Position numbers and translations under genes: made by a program
Part shown: piece after piece, positions 10,141-20,416 of the stretch
Layout: every line of letters begins with the position of its first letter
Position numbering within the stretch: the first letter of the stretch is position 1
The notes under the pieces: generated by a model
What the model saw: the letters and a program-made list of their open reading frames with translations, nothing else
Databases searched by the model: none
What the model was told of the DNA's origin: nothing
DNA from: Lumnitzera littorea
Taxonomy: Eukaryota; Streptophyta; Magnoliopsida; Myrtales; Combretaceae
Assembly: GCA_024138015.1 (NCBI GenBank)
Contig: JAMXBB010000006.1
Location: 73,937,077-74,001,076, forward strand
Direction: 5' to 3'
DNA: 64,000 nucleotides

Positions 10141-10443
10141 GGGTAGTGTAATGAGTGGTTTATAGGTTTATGAGTGCCATAGATTGTGTTTGGAGGTTTT
10201 CTTTTCCCCACACTTTATTGTTTAGTTTGGTGTTTAAGAAATTTGAAAGTACAACAAAGCATTCAATATTAAAAAGTACATGTAAATAAAACTTACGTCG
10301 ATTGATATTGCCCCTTAAATTGGCAACCTACTTTAATCTAAATTGGTAAGTATATAATTTAATCTTAGCAGTGGCAAAGTTTATTGATTACCTTGAATAT
10401 TCATTGCAACGTGAAAGAAGGGAAGCTATTAGAAAAAAGGAAA

Positions 10444-10448
10444 GTAAG
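10444..10448. other. Left target-site duplication of Tat element A
   Basis: GTAAG immediately outside the left LTR. The right counterpart at 24657-24661 is GTGAG, differing by one G/A change. Together with TG at 10449 and CA-type ends, this defines the insertion. Confidence 0.65.
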
Positions 10449-10763
10449 TGTCGAGCCTTATTTTGATTTCCTTGGTTTAACCTATATTAAGCCCAGCCCG
10501 TTTAATATAAATTACTCGACATTAAATTAAGGAAAAGAAAATGTTGTTTTTTTTTTTTAAATGGAGTCGCCAACTGGTTCAATCGGTAAAAAAATGAAAT
10601 TAGGGTTTTCAAGTGGGAAAATCCTAATTTGACCATTAATCCGCGGATATTCTAAAAATTTGATTTTTCGAAAATTAAATTAGAAAAATGGGGTTTAGGA
10701 ACTAATCTATTAAGACTAAATCACCATGTGAAAATTAAAAGAAATTGATGGGCTTTATTATTA

Positions 10764-11052
10764 TTATTATTATTATTTAAATAAATATTAAAATATACCT
10801 AAATAGGCAAAAGTAAATAAAAAAATTTATTATTATTATTATTATGAATTTCTAAAAAGGAAAAAAAATTATTTTTTTTAACAATTGCCTTGAAAGTACC
10901 TACGTATNTTATTATTATTATTTAAATAAATATTAAAATATACCTAAATAGGCAAAAGTAAATAAAAAAATTTATTATTATTATTATTATGAATTTCTAA
11001 AAAGGAAAAAAAATTATTTTTTTTAACAATTGCCTTGAAAGTACCTACGTAT
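10764..11052. other. Assembly join: 144-bp copies flanking a single N at 10908
   Basis: 10764-10907 and 10909-11052 are the same 144 bp, from TTATTATTATTATTTAAATA to CCTACGTAT, with one N between them. The matching place in the other LTR (about 23050-23200) has the sequence once. This is the signature of two contig ends overlapping by 144 bp and joined without merging. Confidence 0.85.
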
Positions 11053-11659
11053 CCACTAATCGAGATCAAACCAATTGTAGTTCTTTTTATAAAATTTTTA
11101 GTGGGTAATTTAATTTTATATTAAAAACTGAGCCAAGTTTACACTTTTTATAAATTTTTTTAAAAAAGAATTAAAAAATATAATTTTTCTAAATTAAATA
11201 AAAAAATAACCTAATTGACTATCTTTACAAAAAACTTAATTTAGTTTCTTTTATTTTTTTTTAAAAAAACCTAAGTACCAAAAATATATTTTTATAGAAA
11301 AAAACATGATTTTTCAAGAAAGACCTAATTTAACAAGAATTGCAAAATAATAAAAAAAATAAGATCAAAACCTACACTTAAACACAAAAATTAATTAACA
11401 ATAAAAATAAATAACCAATAAAGAAAATCAATAAAAATAAACAAAATAGATAATAAATAAATAAAATAAATATATAAATAAAAAAATAGAAAATTACCTA
11501 ACGTTAGAGCATCAGTATTGGGCAATGATTTGGGCGATGGTCTAGGCGACACACGAGCAATGGATTGGGCATGCATAGGTGAGCAAATGGGCGAACAGAT
11601 AGGCGTGCAGCTCGGTGATAGTAGGTGAGGCTTCAAGCAAGAGAAGGTAATAGTATAGG

Positions 11660-11885
11660 CGAGAACTCGAGCGACATATGGGCGAGTGATGGTGATGTCT
11701 TGGGTGGTGACTTGAGTGACACACGGGTGAGCAAGGGCGATGGCTTAGGCGGCAACTTAGGCGATACATGGGCGAGCAAGGGTGATGGCTTGGGCGACGA
11801 CTTGGGTGATACACGTGTGAATGAGGGAGATGGCTTAAGCGGTGACTCGGGTGATGGATTGGGCGAGTAAGGGCGATTGTTTGGG
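11660..11885. repeat. 45-bp minisatellite in the 3' LTR
   Basis: About five imperfect units with a 45-bp period, each of the form GCGAGCAAGGGTGATGGCTT followed by GGGCGACGACTTGGGTGATACACG-like text. The same array is present in the other LTR. Because 45 is a multiple of 3 and the units lack stops, several long open frames appear on both strands; none is a gene. Confidence 0.8.
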
Positions 11886-12716
11886 CTTGAGCTTGTGCAG
11901 TGGCGTATGGATCTGGGCGACTCCTGGGCAATGCTGGTAGCAGGGATAGGTGATGATTCGGGCGACAGTGGGCGATGCCTGAGCGGTGGTACTGTGTGGT
12001 AGAGGTATGGATCTAGGCGGTGGTACAGTGTAATGTGGTTGTGATGTATGGTGCTCGTGCAGTGGCGTGTGGTGGTTATGGGGGGATGTACGGTGGTGGC
12101 GTGTATATGGTGTGACGATGTAGGTGGTGGCGTTATGTGAAGGAGTATGGTAGCACGTGGGGGAGTGTGGCGGCGTGTGGGGGAGTATGACGGCGTGTGT
12201 GTGATGTTTTTAGGTGCATGGGAGATTGTGAGATTAAAAAGAAAAGCCCTCCTCAATTACTAACCGATATGATGTTTATAAACTCTAAAATCAAATCTTT
12301 CGTATTGAAGATAAGAAAGATTTGTTTACCATTTAACCTAGACTCACCCTAACTTCTAGAAACCTTAGCTAGTTCAGACGTTTCTTTTAAGGCTCGACCC
12401 AATCTAATTTAGCCTAATAATTTAATAAATCTTGATGTTGAGCTCCTAAATTAGTTTGGCCCAAAACTAATGGATTCAGCCCATCTCAATAACTGATCTG
12501 ACATCTCGACTTATCCCAACTTGATATAACTTGACTCTTGACTCAACTTTCTATGACTTAATTTGTTTTTCCTTTTGCTATTTTTTTCATTTTTTATATT
12601 TTTATATTTTTTAATTATATATATTTTTTATATTATTATATTTTTTTCCTATTTATTTATTAACCTGGCTCAATTATTTGAAATAAAAAAAAATTGGCAA
12701 AAATAAGGTGTTTACA

Positions 12717-12731
12717 GCTGCCCCTCATCGT
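12717..12731 (-). other. Polypurine tract of Tat element A
   Basis: On the element strand GATGAGGGGCAGC directly precedes the 3' LTR (TGTAAACACC). A purine-rich tract at this place primes plus-strand synthesis; the GGGGCAGC-TGT arrangement is common in Tat elements. Confidence 0.65.
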
Positions 12732-12869
12732 AGTAAAGTTTGATTAGAATTTTGCTATAAAGATAAAAGATATACCCATTTTTGCCAAACCTTATTTTGA
12801 ACTGATCAACTAAGCTATGTTTTATTTTGATGAAAGATATCAACTTGAAAGGTTAATGTAAAGAATAAA

Positions 12870-13435
12870 CTGCCCATCTGGAAAGGATGGGGCAAATGAA
12901 TGTTTGTTCTAAAAGAACAGAGCAAAAGGTTAAGGGGCCTATCTTGAAAGGACAGGGCTTAATGGTGTCTATCTTGAAAAGATAGAGCAAAAATTTCAAG
13001 GAGACTTATCTTGGAAGGATAGGGCTTAATGGTGTCTATCTTGGAAGGATAAAGCAAAAATTTCAAGGGGGGCCTATCTTGGAAGGATATGGTTTAAGGG
13101 TGTCTATCTTAGAATAATAGAGCAAAAATTTTAAGGGGGACTATCTTGGAAGGATAGGGTTTAATGGTGTTTATCTTGAAAGGATAGAGCAAAAATTTCA
13201 AGAAGGCCTATCTTAGAAGGATATGGCTAAATGGTGTCTATCTTGAAAGGATAGAGCAAAAATTTTAAGGGAGTCTTATCTTGGAAGGATAGGGCTGAAC
13301 GGTGTCTATCTTAGAAGGATAGAGCAAAAATTTCAAGGAGGCCTATCTTAGAAGGATAGGGCTTAAGGGTATCTATCTTGAAAGGATAGAGCAAAAATTT
13401 CAAGGGGGCCTTTTTTAGAAGGATAGAGCAAGAAC
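12870..13435. repeat. 67-bp tandem repeat with hairpin cores in the Tat 3' region
   Basis: About eight and a half imperfect units with a 67-68-bp period. Each unit is itself two half-units sharing the core CTATCTTGAAAGGATAG, in which CTATC and GATAG pair around a short loop. One half ends GGGCTTAATGGTGT, the other GAGCAAAAATTTCAAGG. The first unit (12870-12936) is the most diverged and the last (13405-13435) is a half-unit. It lies between the integrase end and the polypurine tract. Tat/Ogre elements are known to carry variable tandem repeats in this region. No ORF is present. Confidence 0.85.
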
Positions 13436-13439
13436 CATT

Positions 13440-14140
13440 ATAGGTAAAATTAACTTATTTTGATGCATAATCTGAAAAGGATAAATCTCTCTGAGATTCC
13501 TTTTGGTTTGAGATCTAAAGAGGATAGATCTCTTTGAGTTTAACTTTCAAAACTAGCTTAATTCCTTAAAAGATTTATTTTCAAAAATTATTTTTTCTAG
13601 GACTAAAGGATTTCTCTAATAGCAACTGATTGCAATGCTTGCATTGACTTTCGATATTCACTCATTCAATCAACATAATTTTATCAAAAAACTGTGATTG
13701 CTTCTTCTTTCTTTTTTTCTCTTTTCTTCTTTTTCTTTCTCTTTTCTTTTTTCCTTTTTTCTTTTTTTGAAATTTCTCAATCTTTCAAGTCCTATAACTA
13801 TACCATGCTCATGCCTTGAATTTGCTTCTCTCAATCCTAAGTTTCAATTTCCACTCTCCATGACTTCTAAACGATAAATCTTTTTTCGAAAGAAACAAAA
13901 TTAAATTATTAAGAACATTTGATTTTAATTTATCTAGTGATTTAGACTCATTGGTAAGTGTTTGGTATTTAAGTGCATGAGGTTAAGAAACAGGGTTTAT
14001 TAGCGGAGTGTTTGTTGGTCAATGACCATCTAAATTCGAAAACATTCATGGATATCAACTTTACTTATAAACGATGAAAGATTAACTACAAACTATTCAA
14101 GAAAGATGGGAATCCTTATTAAATCTTCGTTTTCATGGAT
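13440..14140. other. Tat 3' non-coding region
   Basis: No coding signal. It includes a pyrimidine tract at about 13705-13768 on the plus strand (purine-rich on the element strand) and a short repeat AGGATARATCTCTYTGAG at about 13480 and 13513. Confidence 0.5.
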
Positions 14141-14144
14141 AATA

Positions 14145-15449
14145 CAACTTGACTGTATTTGAATTCACCAGTCCTCTTAATTCTGGGCCATCCATCTCTA
14201 TCAGCACTAATTCACCTCCTGATAATGCCCTCTTCATCACATAAAGGTCTTCATAATTTGGGGTGAACTTGCCCCTAGGGTCTTTTACGTTCGATAACAC
14301 TTTCTTTAACACTAAGTCTCCCTCTTTAAAGTACCTTAGGCGTACTTTCTTGTTAAAAGCTCAGATTATTTGCTATTGGTAGCATTGACCATGACATATC
14401 GTTGCAAGTCTTTGCTCATTTAGGAGATTCAAATGCTTTATTCTCTTCTCCACCTACTCTGCTTCATCGAGCTAAGTTTCTGCTAATACTAGGAATGAAG
14501 GTATTTCTACTTCTATTGGTAGTACCGCTTTAGTTCCGTACTCCAATAAATACAGGGTTGCACTAGTAGAAGTTCTAATTAAAGTTTTATAAGCCATGGA
14601 AGCAAAGGGAAGCAGTTCATACCAATCTTTATATGTGATCGCCATCTTCTCAATGATTCTTTTAATGTTCTTATTAGCAGCTTCAATGGCTCCATTCATC
14701 TGATGTTGATATGGAGTTGAATTTTTGTGATTGATTCTAAACTGGTGACACACTTCATCCATCAACTTGTTATTCAAATTCATCCCGTTGTCTGTAATAA
14801 TAGACTCAGATGCACCATATCTTGCAATAATATCTCCTTTCAAGAATTTGACCACTACTCCTTTGGTCATCATAGCATACAATGCTGCTTTTACCTACTT
14901 AGTAAAATAGTCAATTGCGACTAAAATGAATCTATGCCCATTTGAAGCTGTTGGTGAAATTAGACCGATCATATCAATTCCCCACACTGAGAAAGGGCAA
15001 GGAGATGACAATACGTGCAATTCTTGGGGAGGAGAGTTGATTTTATTTGCATACACTTGACATAAGTGACGGTGCCTCACGTGCTTGATACAATTTGATT
15101 CCATCATCATCCAGAAACACCCCATTCTCATGATTTTTCTGGCTAGCATATACCCATTCATGTGAGGACTACAAACTCTTTCATGCACTTCGTTCATCAA
15201 TTTCTCGGCCTCTTCTTCATCCACATACCTTAGTAGTGTCACATTTGGTGACCTCTTATATAACGTACCTCCACTTAATAAGAAATGAGTAGCTAACCTT
15301 CTTAAAGTCTTTCTATCTTTTCTATTAGCATCTTCAAGAAATTCTCCCATTTGAAGTAACTTCTTGATATTATGATACCACGATTCTTTTGTTCCCTTCC
15401 CTTCAACTGCAAGGCAAAAAGTTGGTTTTTCTTCTACCTGAATCTTCAA
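14145..15449 (-). pseudogene. Tat element A integrase
   Basis: Two long frames (15449-14895 and 14882-14472) plus a C-terminal tail traceable to about 14145. In order: an N-terminal zinc-binding part with the His pair region HERVCSPHMNGY and ...CIKHVRHRHLCQ, in which one expected Cys of the CxxC pair is Arg; the catalytic core with all three acidic residues present (WGIDMIG, ITDNGMN, NGAIEAANK); and a C-terminal block KEGDLVLKKVL...DPRGKFTPNYE typical of Tat integrases. The enzyme would insert element DNA into the genome. One stop separates the two main frames, and further stops damage the tail. Confidence 0.85.
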
Positions 15450-15464
15450 GGGCTAAATTTCCAT

Positions 15465-15860
15465 TCCATTTGTGACTTTCACCATTGACGCTAATGTAGC
15501 CAATGCGTTGGCAAACTGATTCTAGATCCTTAGAATGTAAGTGAATGAAATCTCTTGGAATTTTTCAACTAGCTCGCTTAAATATTCGTGATAAGATATT
15601 AATTTCTCATCTTTCATTTTATATTCCCCTAAGATCAAGAGAATTATAAGGGAAGAATCTCTATACACTTCTAATTCTTGTATTCCCATATCTAGCATTA
15701 TTTTGAGCCCTAAAATATAGGCTTCATATTATGCTATATTGTTGTATATGGGAATGTTAATTTTGCTGCCACGGGAAAATCACATCTAAACATGTTGGCT
15801 GCTCTATCAAAATACATTTTCCATCCCACCTTCTTACCACTCAATTCGTTCCCCACCATC
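15465..15860 (-). pseudogene. Second RNase H of Tat element A (plant/archaeal type)
   Basis: Minus-strand translation gives VGWKMYFDRAAN (first catalytic Asp), then after a frameshift EAYILGLKIMLDMG (Glu), ELEVYRDSSLIILLI (Asp) and NQFANALATLASM, where the last expected Asp is Asn. A stop sits just before the Glu motif. This extra domain between the ordinary RNase H and integrase is diagnostic of the Tat lineage, in which it is thought to have replaced the original RNase H function. Confidence 0.75.
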
Positions 15861-15919
15861 ACATTTTCATCAGGAAATTGTGCTTTTGAACCTTCGTCTT
15901 CGTCTTCATCTTCTAATGG

Positions 15920-17395
15920 CTATTTTGCTAATTGATCAGGCACTGCCTTCCCCTTGATTGAACTTTGACTTACGTACTTGATATCAAACTCAAAGAGTAG
16001 CATTTGACACTTCAATATTCTCCTAATCAATGTCGGCTTTTCCGCTAAATACCTCAACGGGTCATATTTTGTCAATAACTCTATTAAGTAATAGAGAGTG
16101 TACTGCTTGAGTTTATGCATTACCCATACTAAGGTGCAACATGTTCTTTCCACTTCTGAGTACTTTTGCTCGCCTTCCATGAATTTCTTGCTCAAATAGT
16201 ATATAGGATGCTCTTTTCTTCCTTTTTCGTCTTTTTGTCCTAGCATGTACCCTATTGATTCGGGGAGAATCGTTAAATAAAGGATCAACGGCTGTCCCGG
16301 TGTAGGAGTGACTAGTACAGGAGAATTCATGAGATATTTTTTGATTTTAGCAAATGCATGCTCACATTCTTCATCCCACTCTATCGCGAGATTTTTCCTT
16401 AATAGCTTAAACAACGACTTGCATCTATTAGTTAGCTGTGCTATAAACTGAGTAATGTAGTTTAATCTCCCCAGTAATCCTCTAACTTCTTTGACACTCT
16501 TAGGTGTAGGCATGCTTATGATTGCCTTAACTTTATCTGGGTTTACTTTGATTCCTCTCTTATTAACTACGAAACCCAACAATTTGCCCAAAATCACTCC
16601 AAAAGTGCATTTTTTAGGATTCAACTTCAATTGAAACTTCCTTAGTCACTCAAATAGTTTGTGCAAAATATCCATGCAGTTTTCATTCTCTTTGGATTTG
16701 GCGATCATATCATCCACATAAACTTCAATTTCTTGATGCATCATGTCATGGAATAAGGTAACCATAGCACACTAGTAAGTTGCCCTAACCTTTTTCAACC
16801 CAAACGGCATCACACAATAACAAAACGCTCCTCAGGTAGTAACAAACGTTGTTTTAATTTTATCTTCTTCCACCATTTTAATTTGATTATACCCTACGAA
16901 ACCATCCATAAACGAGAAAAGATGATTCTCGGCTATGTTATCCACTAATACGTCAATATGCAGCAAAGGAAAATTATCCTTTGGTGTCACCTAGTTTATA
17001 TCATGGAAATCTACACAGACCCTAACTTTCCCATTTTTCTTCAACATTGGCACCATGTTAGCCACCCATTCGGGGTAATCTGAAACTTCTATGAATCCGA
17101 CTTTTAACACCTTCTTCACTTCGTCTTTTATCTTAAGGAATACGTCCAGCCTAAATTGTCTAAGTGTTTGTCATTTTGGTTTAATTTCTTCCCTAGTTGG
17201 CAACTTGTGAACTACAATAGACGAGTCTAAACTACATATTTCTTCATAAGACCAAGCGAATATGTCCAAATATTCAGATAACAATTGTGACAATTCCTGC
17301 TTTTGATTGTTTGTTAAATCACCACCAATTTTCAAATTTCGTGCATTTTCCTCTATTCCCAAATTGATCACATCCGTTAGTTCATCAATAATCAC
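15920..17395 (-). pseudogene. Tat element A reverse transcriptase and RNase H
   Basis: Frames 17395-17171 and 16630-15920, linked by a stop-containing segment, give the full RT: an N-terminal part with DIFAWSYEE, then KVRVCVDFHDIN, then PFGLKK, then the catalytic EVYVDDMIAKS (YVDD codons at 16709-16720) and the thumb with RGLLGRLNYI. RNase H follows at about 16300-15920 with HPIYYLSKKF, EVERTCC and VPDQLA; its first acidic position is degenerate (LPESIG), as usual in Tat elements that rely on the second RNase H. Several Trp, Gln and Arg codons have become stops. Confidence 0.85.
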
Positions 17396-17449
17396 TCTAC
17401 CCTATTCATGTCAGTGCCAATTCTGCTGAATTTCATTTGGAGTCTTAAT

Positions 17450-18780
17450 ATCATCTTCGACGTCTGACCCAGTAAGGCTGAAGGTGATATTGGTACTTTC
17501 ATCGTTTACATGCATGAGATATACATTATGTCCATCATTTTTATCGAATCTGAGGAGTAAAGGAAAAGGATAACGAATAAATAACAAGGAAGAATTGATA
17601 GAAAGAAAGAAACAAATTTTATTTGATGAATTAATTCAAATTGTCTAATAGAAAAGACCTAACTAATCGGACTAATTATCGAAATTGAATATTCCTAATT
17701 AATCTAATTTTGCATTTCTAGAGAGACCTATTCATGGGAACGGAAAACCAGTTGTACAAAGAAACTGGTATGTTGACATCTTCTCTCCCATTTAAACTGA
17801 TGTTGCATTGCTGAGTAAGGGCCTTAGATAAACTGGCTACTTCAGGTTCATGAACATCAGTTGGCATTGGGAATGTTTGATGGATGTCTGAAAAATCCAT
17901 GTGAGCATGGTATAACTAATCCCCCTTTTGCTCCTGGTAAGCCTTCATTTCTTGAATCTCCTCTTCAGTGGGCTCATACTTAAGCCCAAATGTTCCAATC
18001 TACTGCTTAGGCTATTTCAAATGACCCTATACCCCTCTCTTCCACAGTAGATTTCCTTTTGGCTTCCTCATGCTGATCATAAAATCGTCCTAAGTGGGTA
18101 CCGACCATGGGTAATGAGGTTGAAGTCATTTGATTCACCATTTGGTAATCCAAAGGTGCTGCTTTATAATTCTCTAGGGCTATTGGGACATTGAAAGCAA
18201 TCTTCTTAGGCTTTCCCGATTCCTCAACTTTGTTAGTCTTTTCATCATATTAAAAAATCAACGGCTTGGGCCTGTCTCCAATTATTCCAACCATCCCAGC
18301 CGCTTTCTTGGCTTTTGCAATGATCCTATTGGTTCTCCTAGGGTGTCAACCGTCGGATCTCCAACTTCATATCTCTTTGTAAGCTCCTTCTAAGTACTTC
18401 TCTTTTGTGGTTTTGGAAGTGTCATAGCCATAATATTGACTTTCTTTATCTTTCCTTCCTTAAGTTATCAATATATCACCGGTTTGGTTTGAGTCCTATC
18501 CTGGAGATTCATATCCCGTAAGTACCCAGCCTTACTCAAATTCTATGCTATTTCCTCAATAGTGATAGGGAGACTATCTAGATCGATTTCTAGTTTAGAA
18601 GCTTCAGCAACAATCATATTGATTGAATGTCCATGATTCGGCAGAGGGTTGTTAGCCATGTTAGGAGTGGGAGTCTAGATGAAATCTAATTGAACCAATT
18701 TGGCATCAATAAGATCCTGGATTTTATGTTTGAGTCTCTAACATTGGTTTATAGATTGCCCCACTTGCCCTAAAGGGTAA
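17450..18780 (-). pseudogene. Tat element A gag-pol linker and protease zone, degraded
   Basis: The reading can be followed in pieces: NPLPNHGHSINMI with EASKLEIDLDSLPITIEEIA (about 18650-18540), a KRYEVGDPTVDTLGEPIG segment (about 18390), and an open 60-codon frame at 17900-17718. NPLPNH-type text is typical of the Tat segment before protease. No D-T/S-G active site could be read with confidence, so the protease itself is not confirmed. Confidence 0.45.
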
Positions 18781-18785
18781 TCTCA

Positions 18786-19952
18786 TCAATGTTTTAGGTT
18801 ATAATCCTTCGGTCTTTGCCCTTCTCTTGGTATTTCAAATGTCAAGAGGTTCTCCTTCCTTAATTGTGTCAGAACCTGACTTAGAGGAATGAGAATATGC
18901 ATGAACTGTCTTCTTTGTGGGCGGTTGTTTTGATTTGGACTCGACAGGGGATTAGATCCTCCTATCATAACTACTAGGGCTGTGGGTTTAATAAGGTTTG
19001 TGGTATTGACAACGCTGATAGTGGTTTCTTTAGCTTTGTTGGAAAATCTTGAGAGAGGTGTCTTTTTTTCAGCTGTTTTAGGATTAGGGAGCCTCCTAAT
19101 AGCAATGGCTTCCTCAATTCGACTTCTTGAGGCTATAATTTCTACAAAATTGGAGGTAGGATGCCCAACCAAGTGTTGGTAATACGGGCTTCCAAGAGTA
19201 TTAATGAAAGCGAAGGTTAGATCCTTTTCAGTTAAGGGTAAAGTCACCCTAGTCGCCATACCCCTCCTTCTTTGGGCATATTCTTTAAAATTCTCATTGG
19301 TCTTCTTTTGTAGATTATTCAGATCCCACATGGACGGATCCACTTCAATGATGAATTTATACTAGTTGTTTCAAACCCGTGCTAACTTATCCTAAGTATC
19401 AATTTCATTTAAGTCCAACTGGGCGTATTAGGTTAAAGTGGGCCCCATCTAGCTGTCCTGAAAAGTCTAGGCCATCACCTTATCATACTTCATGTATTTC
19501 CCAATTTTCCTGATGTACAACCAAGTGTGGAGTTTTGGGCAGCCAGTCCCATCGTATTTCTCAAATTCTAGGACCTTAAATCTTTCTAAGAAGTCATTGT
19601 CTTCATAGGTTGGTAAACTGATCATTCCCATTTACTCAAACCCATTCACTATTTCTAGGGTTTTCATCTTCTTGGTTAACTTCTGCATGACTTTTCTTTC
19701 CATTTCACGATGTTTCTCTTTGATCTCTTTCCTCCATACATTAGAATTAGGGGCTGATTCTTCGTCTTTCAATGGGGTCATTTTTGCATTTCAGCTTGGG
19801 TTAACTTGAGATCCTTGTCTATCATTAAGGATCCTAATAGCTTGAGTGAGAGCTTGAAGCTGTTCGGCCATCTTATTTATGTTTTCTTCCAGAGTCACTA
19901 CTCTTGGATCGAGCTCGGTTTAACTGACTTTTCCAGTACCCTAAGTTGACAT
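18786..19952 (-). pseudogene. Tat element A gag
   Basis: An ATG at 19952 begins a frame with early stops. It runs through an Arg/Lys/Glu-rich coiled-coil-like part (KEIKEKHREMERKVMQKL), then KFEKYDGTGCPKLHTWLYI, a signature of the plant retrotransposon gag domain. The best-kept part is the 185-codon frame 19343-18786 with ENFKEYAQRRRGMATRV, AFINTLGSPYYQHLVGH and SRIEEAIAIRR. This is the nucleocapsid precursor that would assemble the particle. At least six stops precede the long frame. Confidence 0.8.
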
Positions 19953-20416
19953 CCTTGCCTTAGAACAAGTGAATATCGGGTTTCTAGTTGAGTCTGCTCA
20001 CTTAGATGCTATCTTCAAAATCCTATGCGAAAACCTAAGTTTTATACTTTTTAGAGAATTAAAGAGCTTTTTTTTTTTTTTATTTCCTGTTTTTGTGATG
20101 TTTGTTATTCTACTATCTACCTCTTTTTCTTTTTTTTTTTCTTTTTTCTTTTAAAATCAAATAAACAAAGAAACAAATAATAATAATGAGTAAGAGATTG
20201 CACAATTAATGAAAATTTTATTTACTAAAGCTGCAAATTTATTAATCATAAGATCCAACTTATACGATGGACTAAATGAAAGGAAAAGAAAAACTCCTAA
20301 CTAATCTTAAAAAAAAAAAAAAACACTTAAATCTTATATCTATAAGAGCCTCTGGATTTGGCTGGGATGAGCCTCATCAACTTCCCTCATAAGTCTTCGT
20401 ATCTAACATCCCTTTC
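19953..20416. other. Tat spacer between ORF1 and gag
   Basis: No convincing coding signal. It contains two homopyrimidine stretches on the plus strand (about 20070-20085 and 20120-20153), which are purine tracts on the element strand. Confidence 0.4.

Larger units (their letters stand above)
8343..10443 (-). mobile_element. Athila-type element A, 3' part
   Basis: On the minus strand this segment contains an Athila-type downstream ORF (8913-10140) followed by the 3' motif ending GGACAATGTA at about 8517-8535. It is the downstream continuation of the integrase tail at 24662-25339 and 28636-29060. The Tat element at 10449-24656 separates the two parts. The 3' LTR expected to the left is not seen; the pararetroviral arm ends at 8342 instead. 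Confidence 0.65.
10449..12716 (-). repeat. 3' LTR of Tat element A
   Basis: Direct repeat of 22755-24656. It starts TGTCGAGCC on the plus strand and ends ...GGTGTTTACA, so on the element strand it runs TGTAAACACC...CGACA. Its 2268 bp include 145 bp that are probably an assembly duplication at the N (10908), giving a real length near 2.12 kb. It is longer than the right LTR because of a roughly 160-bp segment near 11110-11275 missing on the right and a longer AT run near 12590-12660. It contains (TTA)n runs and the 45-bp minisatellite. Confidence 0.85.

Noticed and set aside
11391..12256. Several long open frames on both strands rich in His, Pro, Ser or Gly, Asp
   Set aside because: They arise from the 45-bp minisatellite and biased composition of the Tat LTR; the equivalent frames in the other LTR (23421-24235) differ in start and length.
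12870..13435. Regularly spaced repeats that might suggest a CRISPR-like array
   Set aside because: Units are imperfect head-to-tail copies with no unique spacers, located in a plant retrotransposon 3' region.
14727..14924. 65-codon plus-strand frame
   Set aside because: Antisense shadow of the Tat integrase catalytic core.
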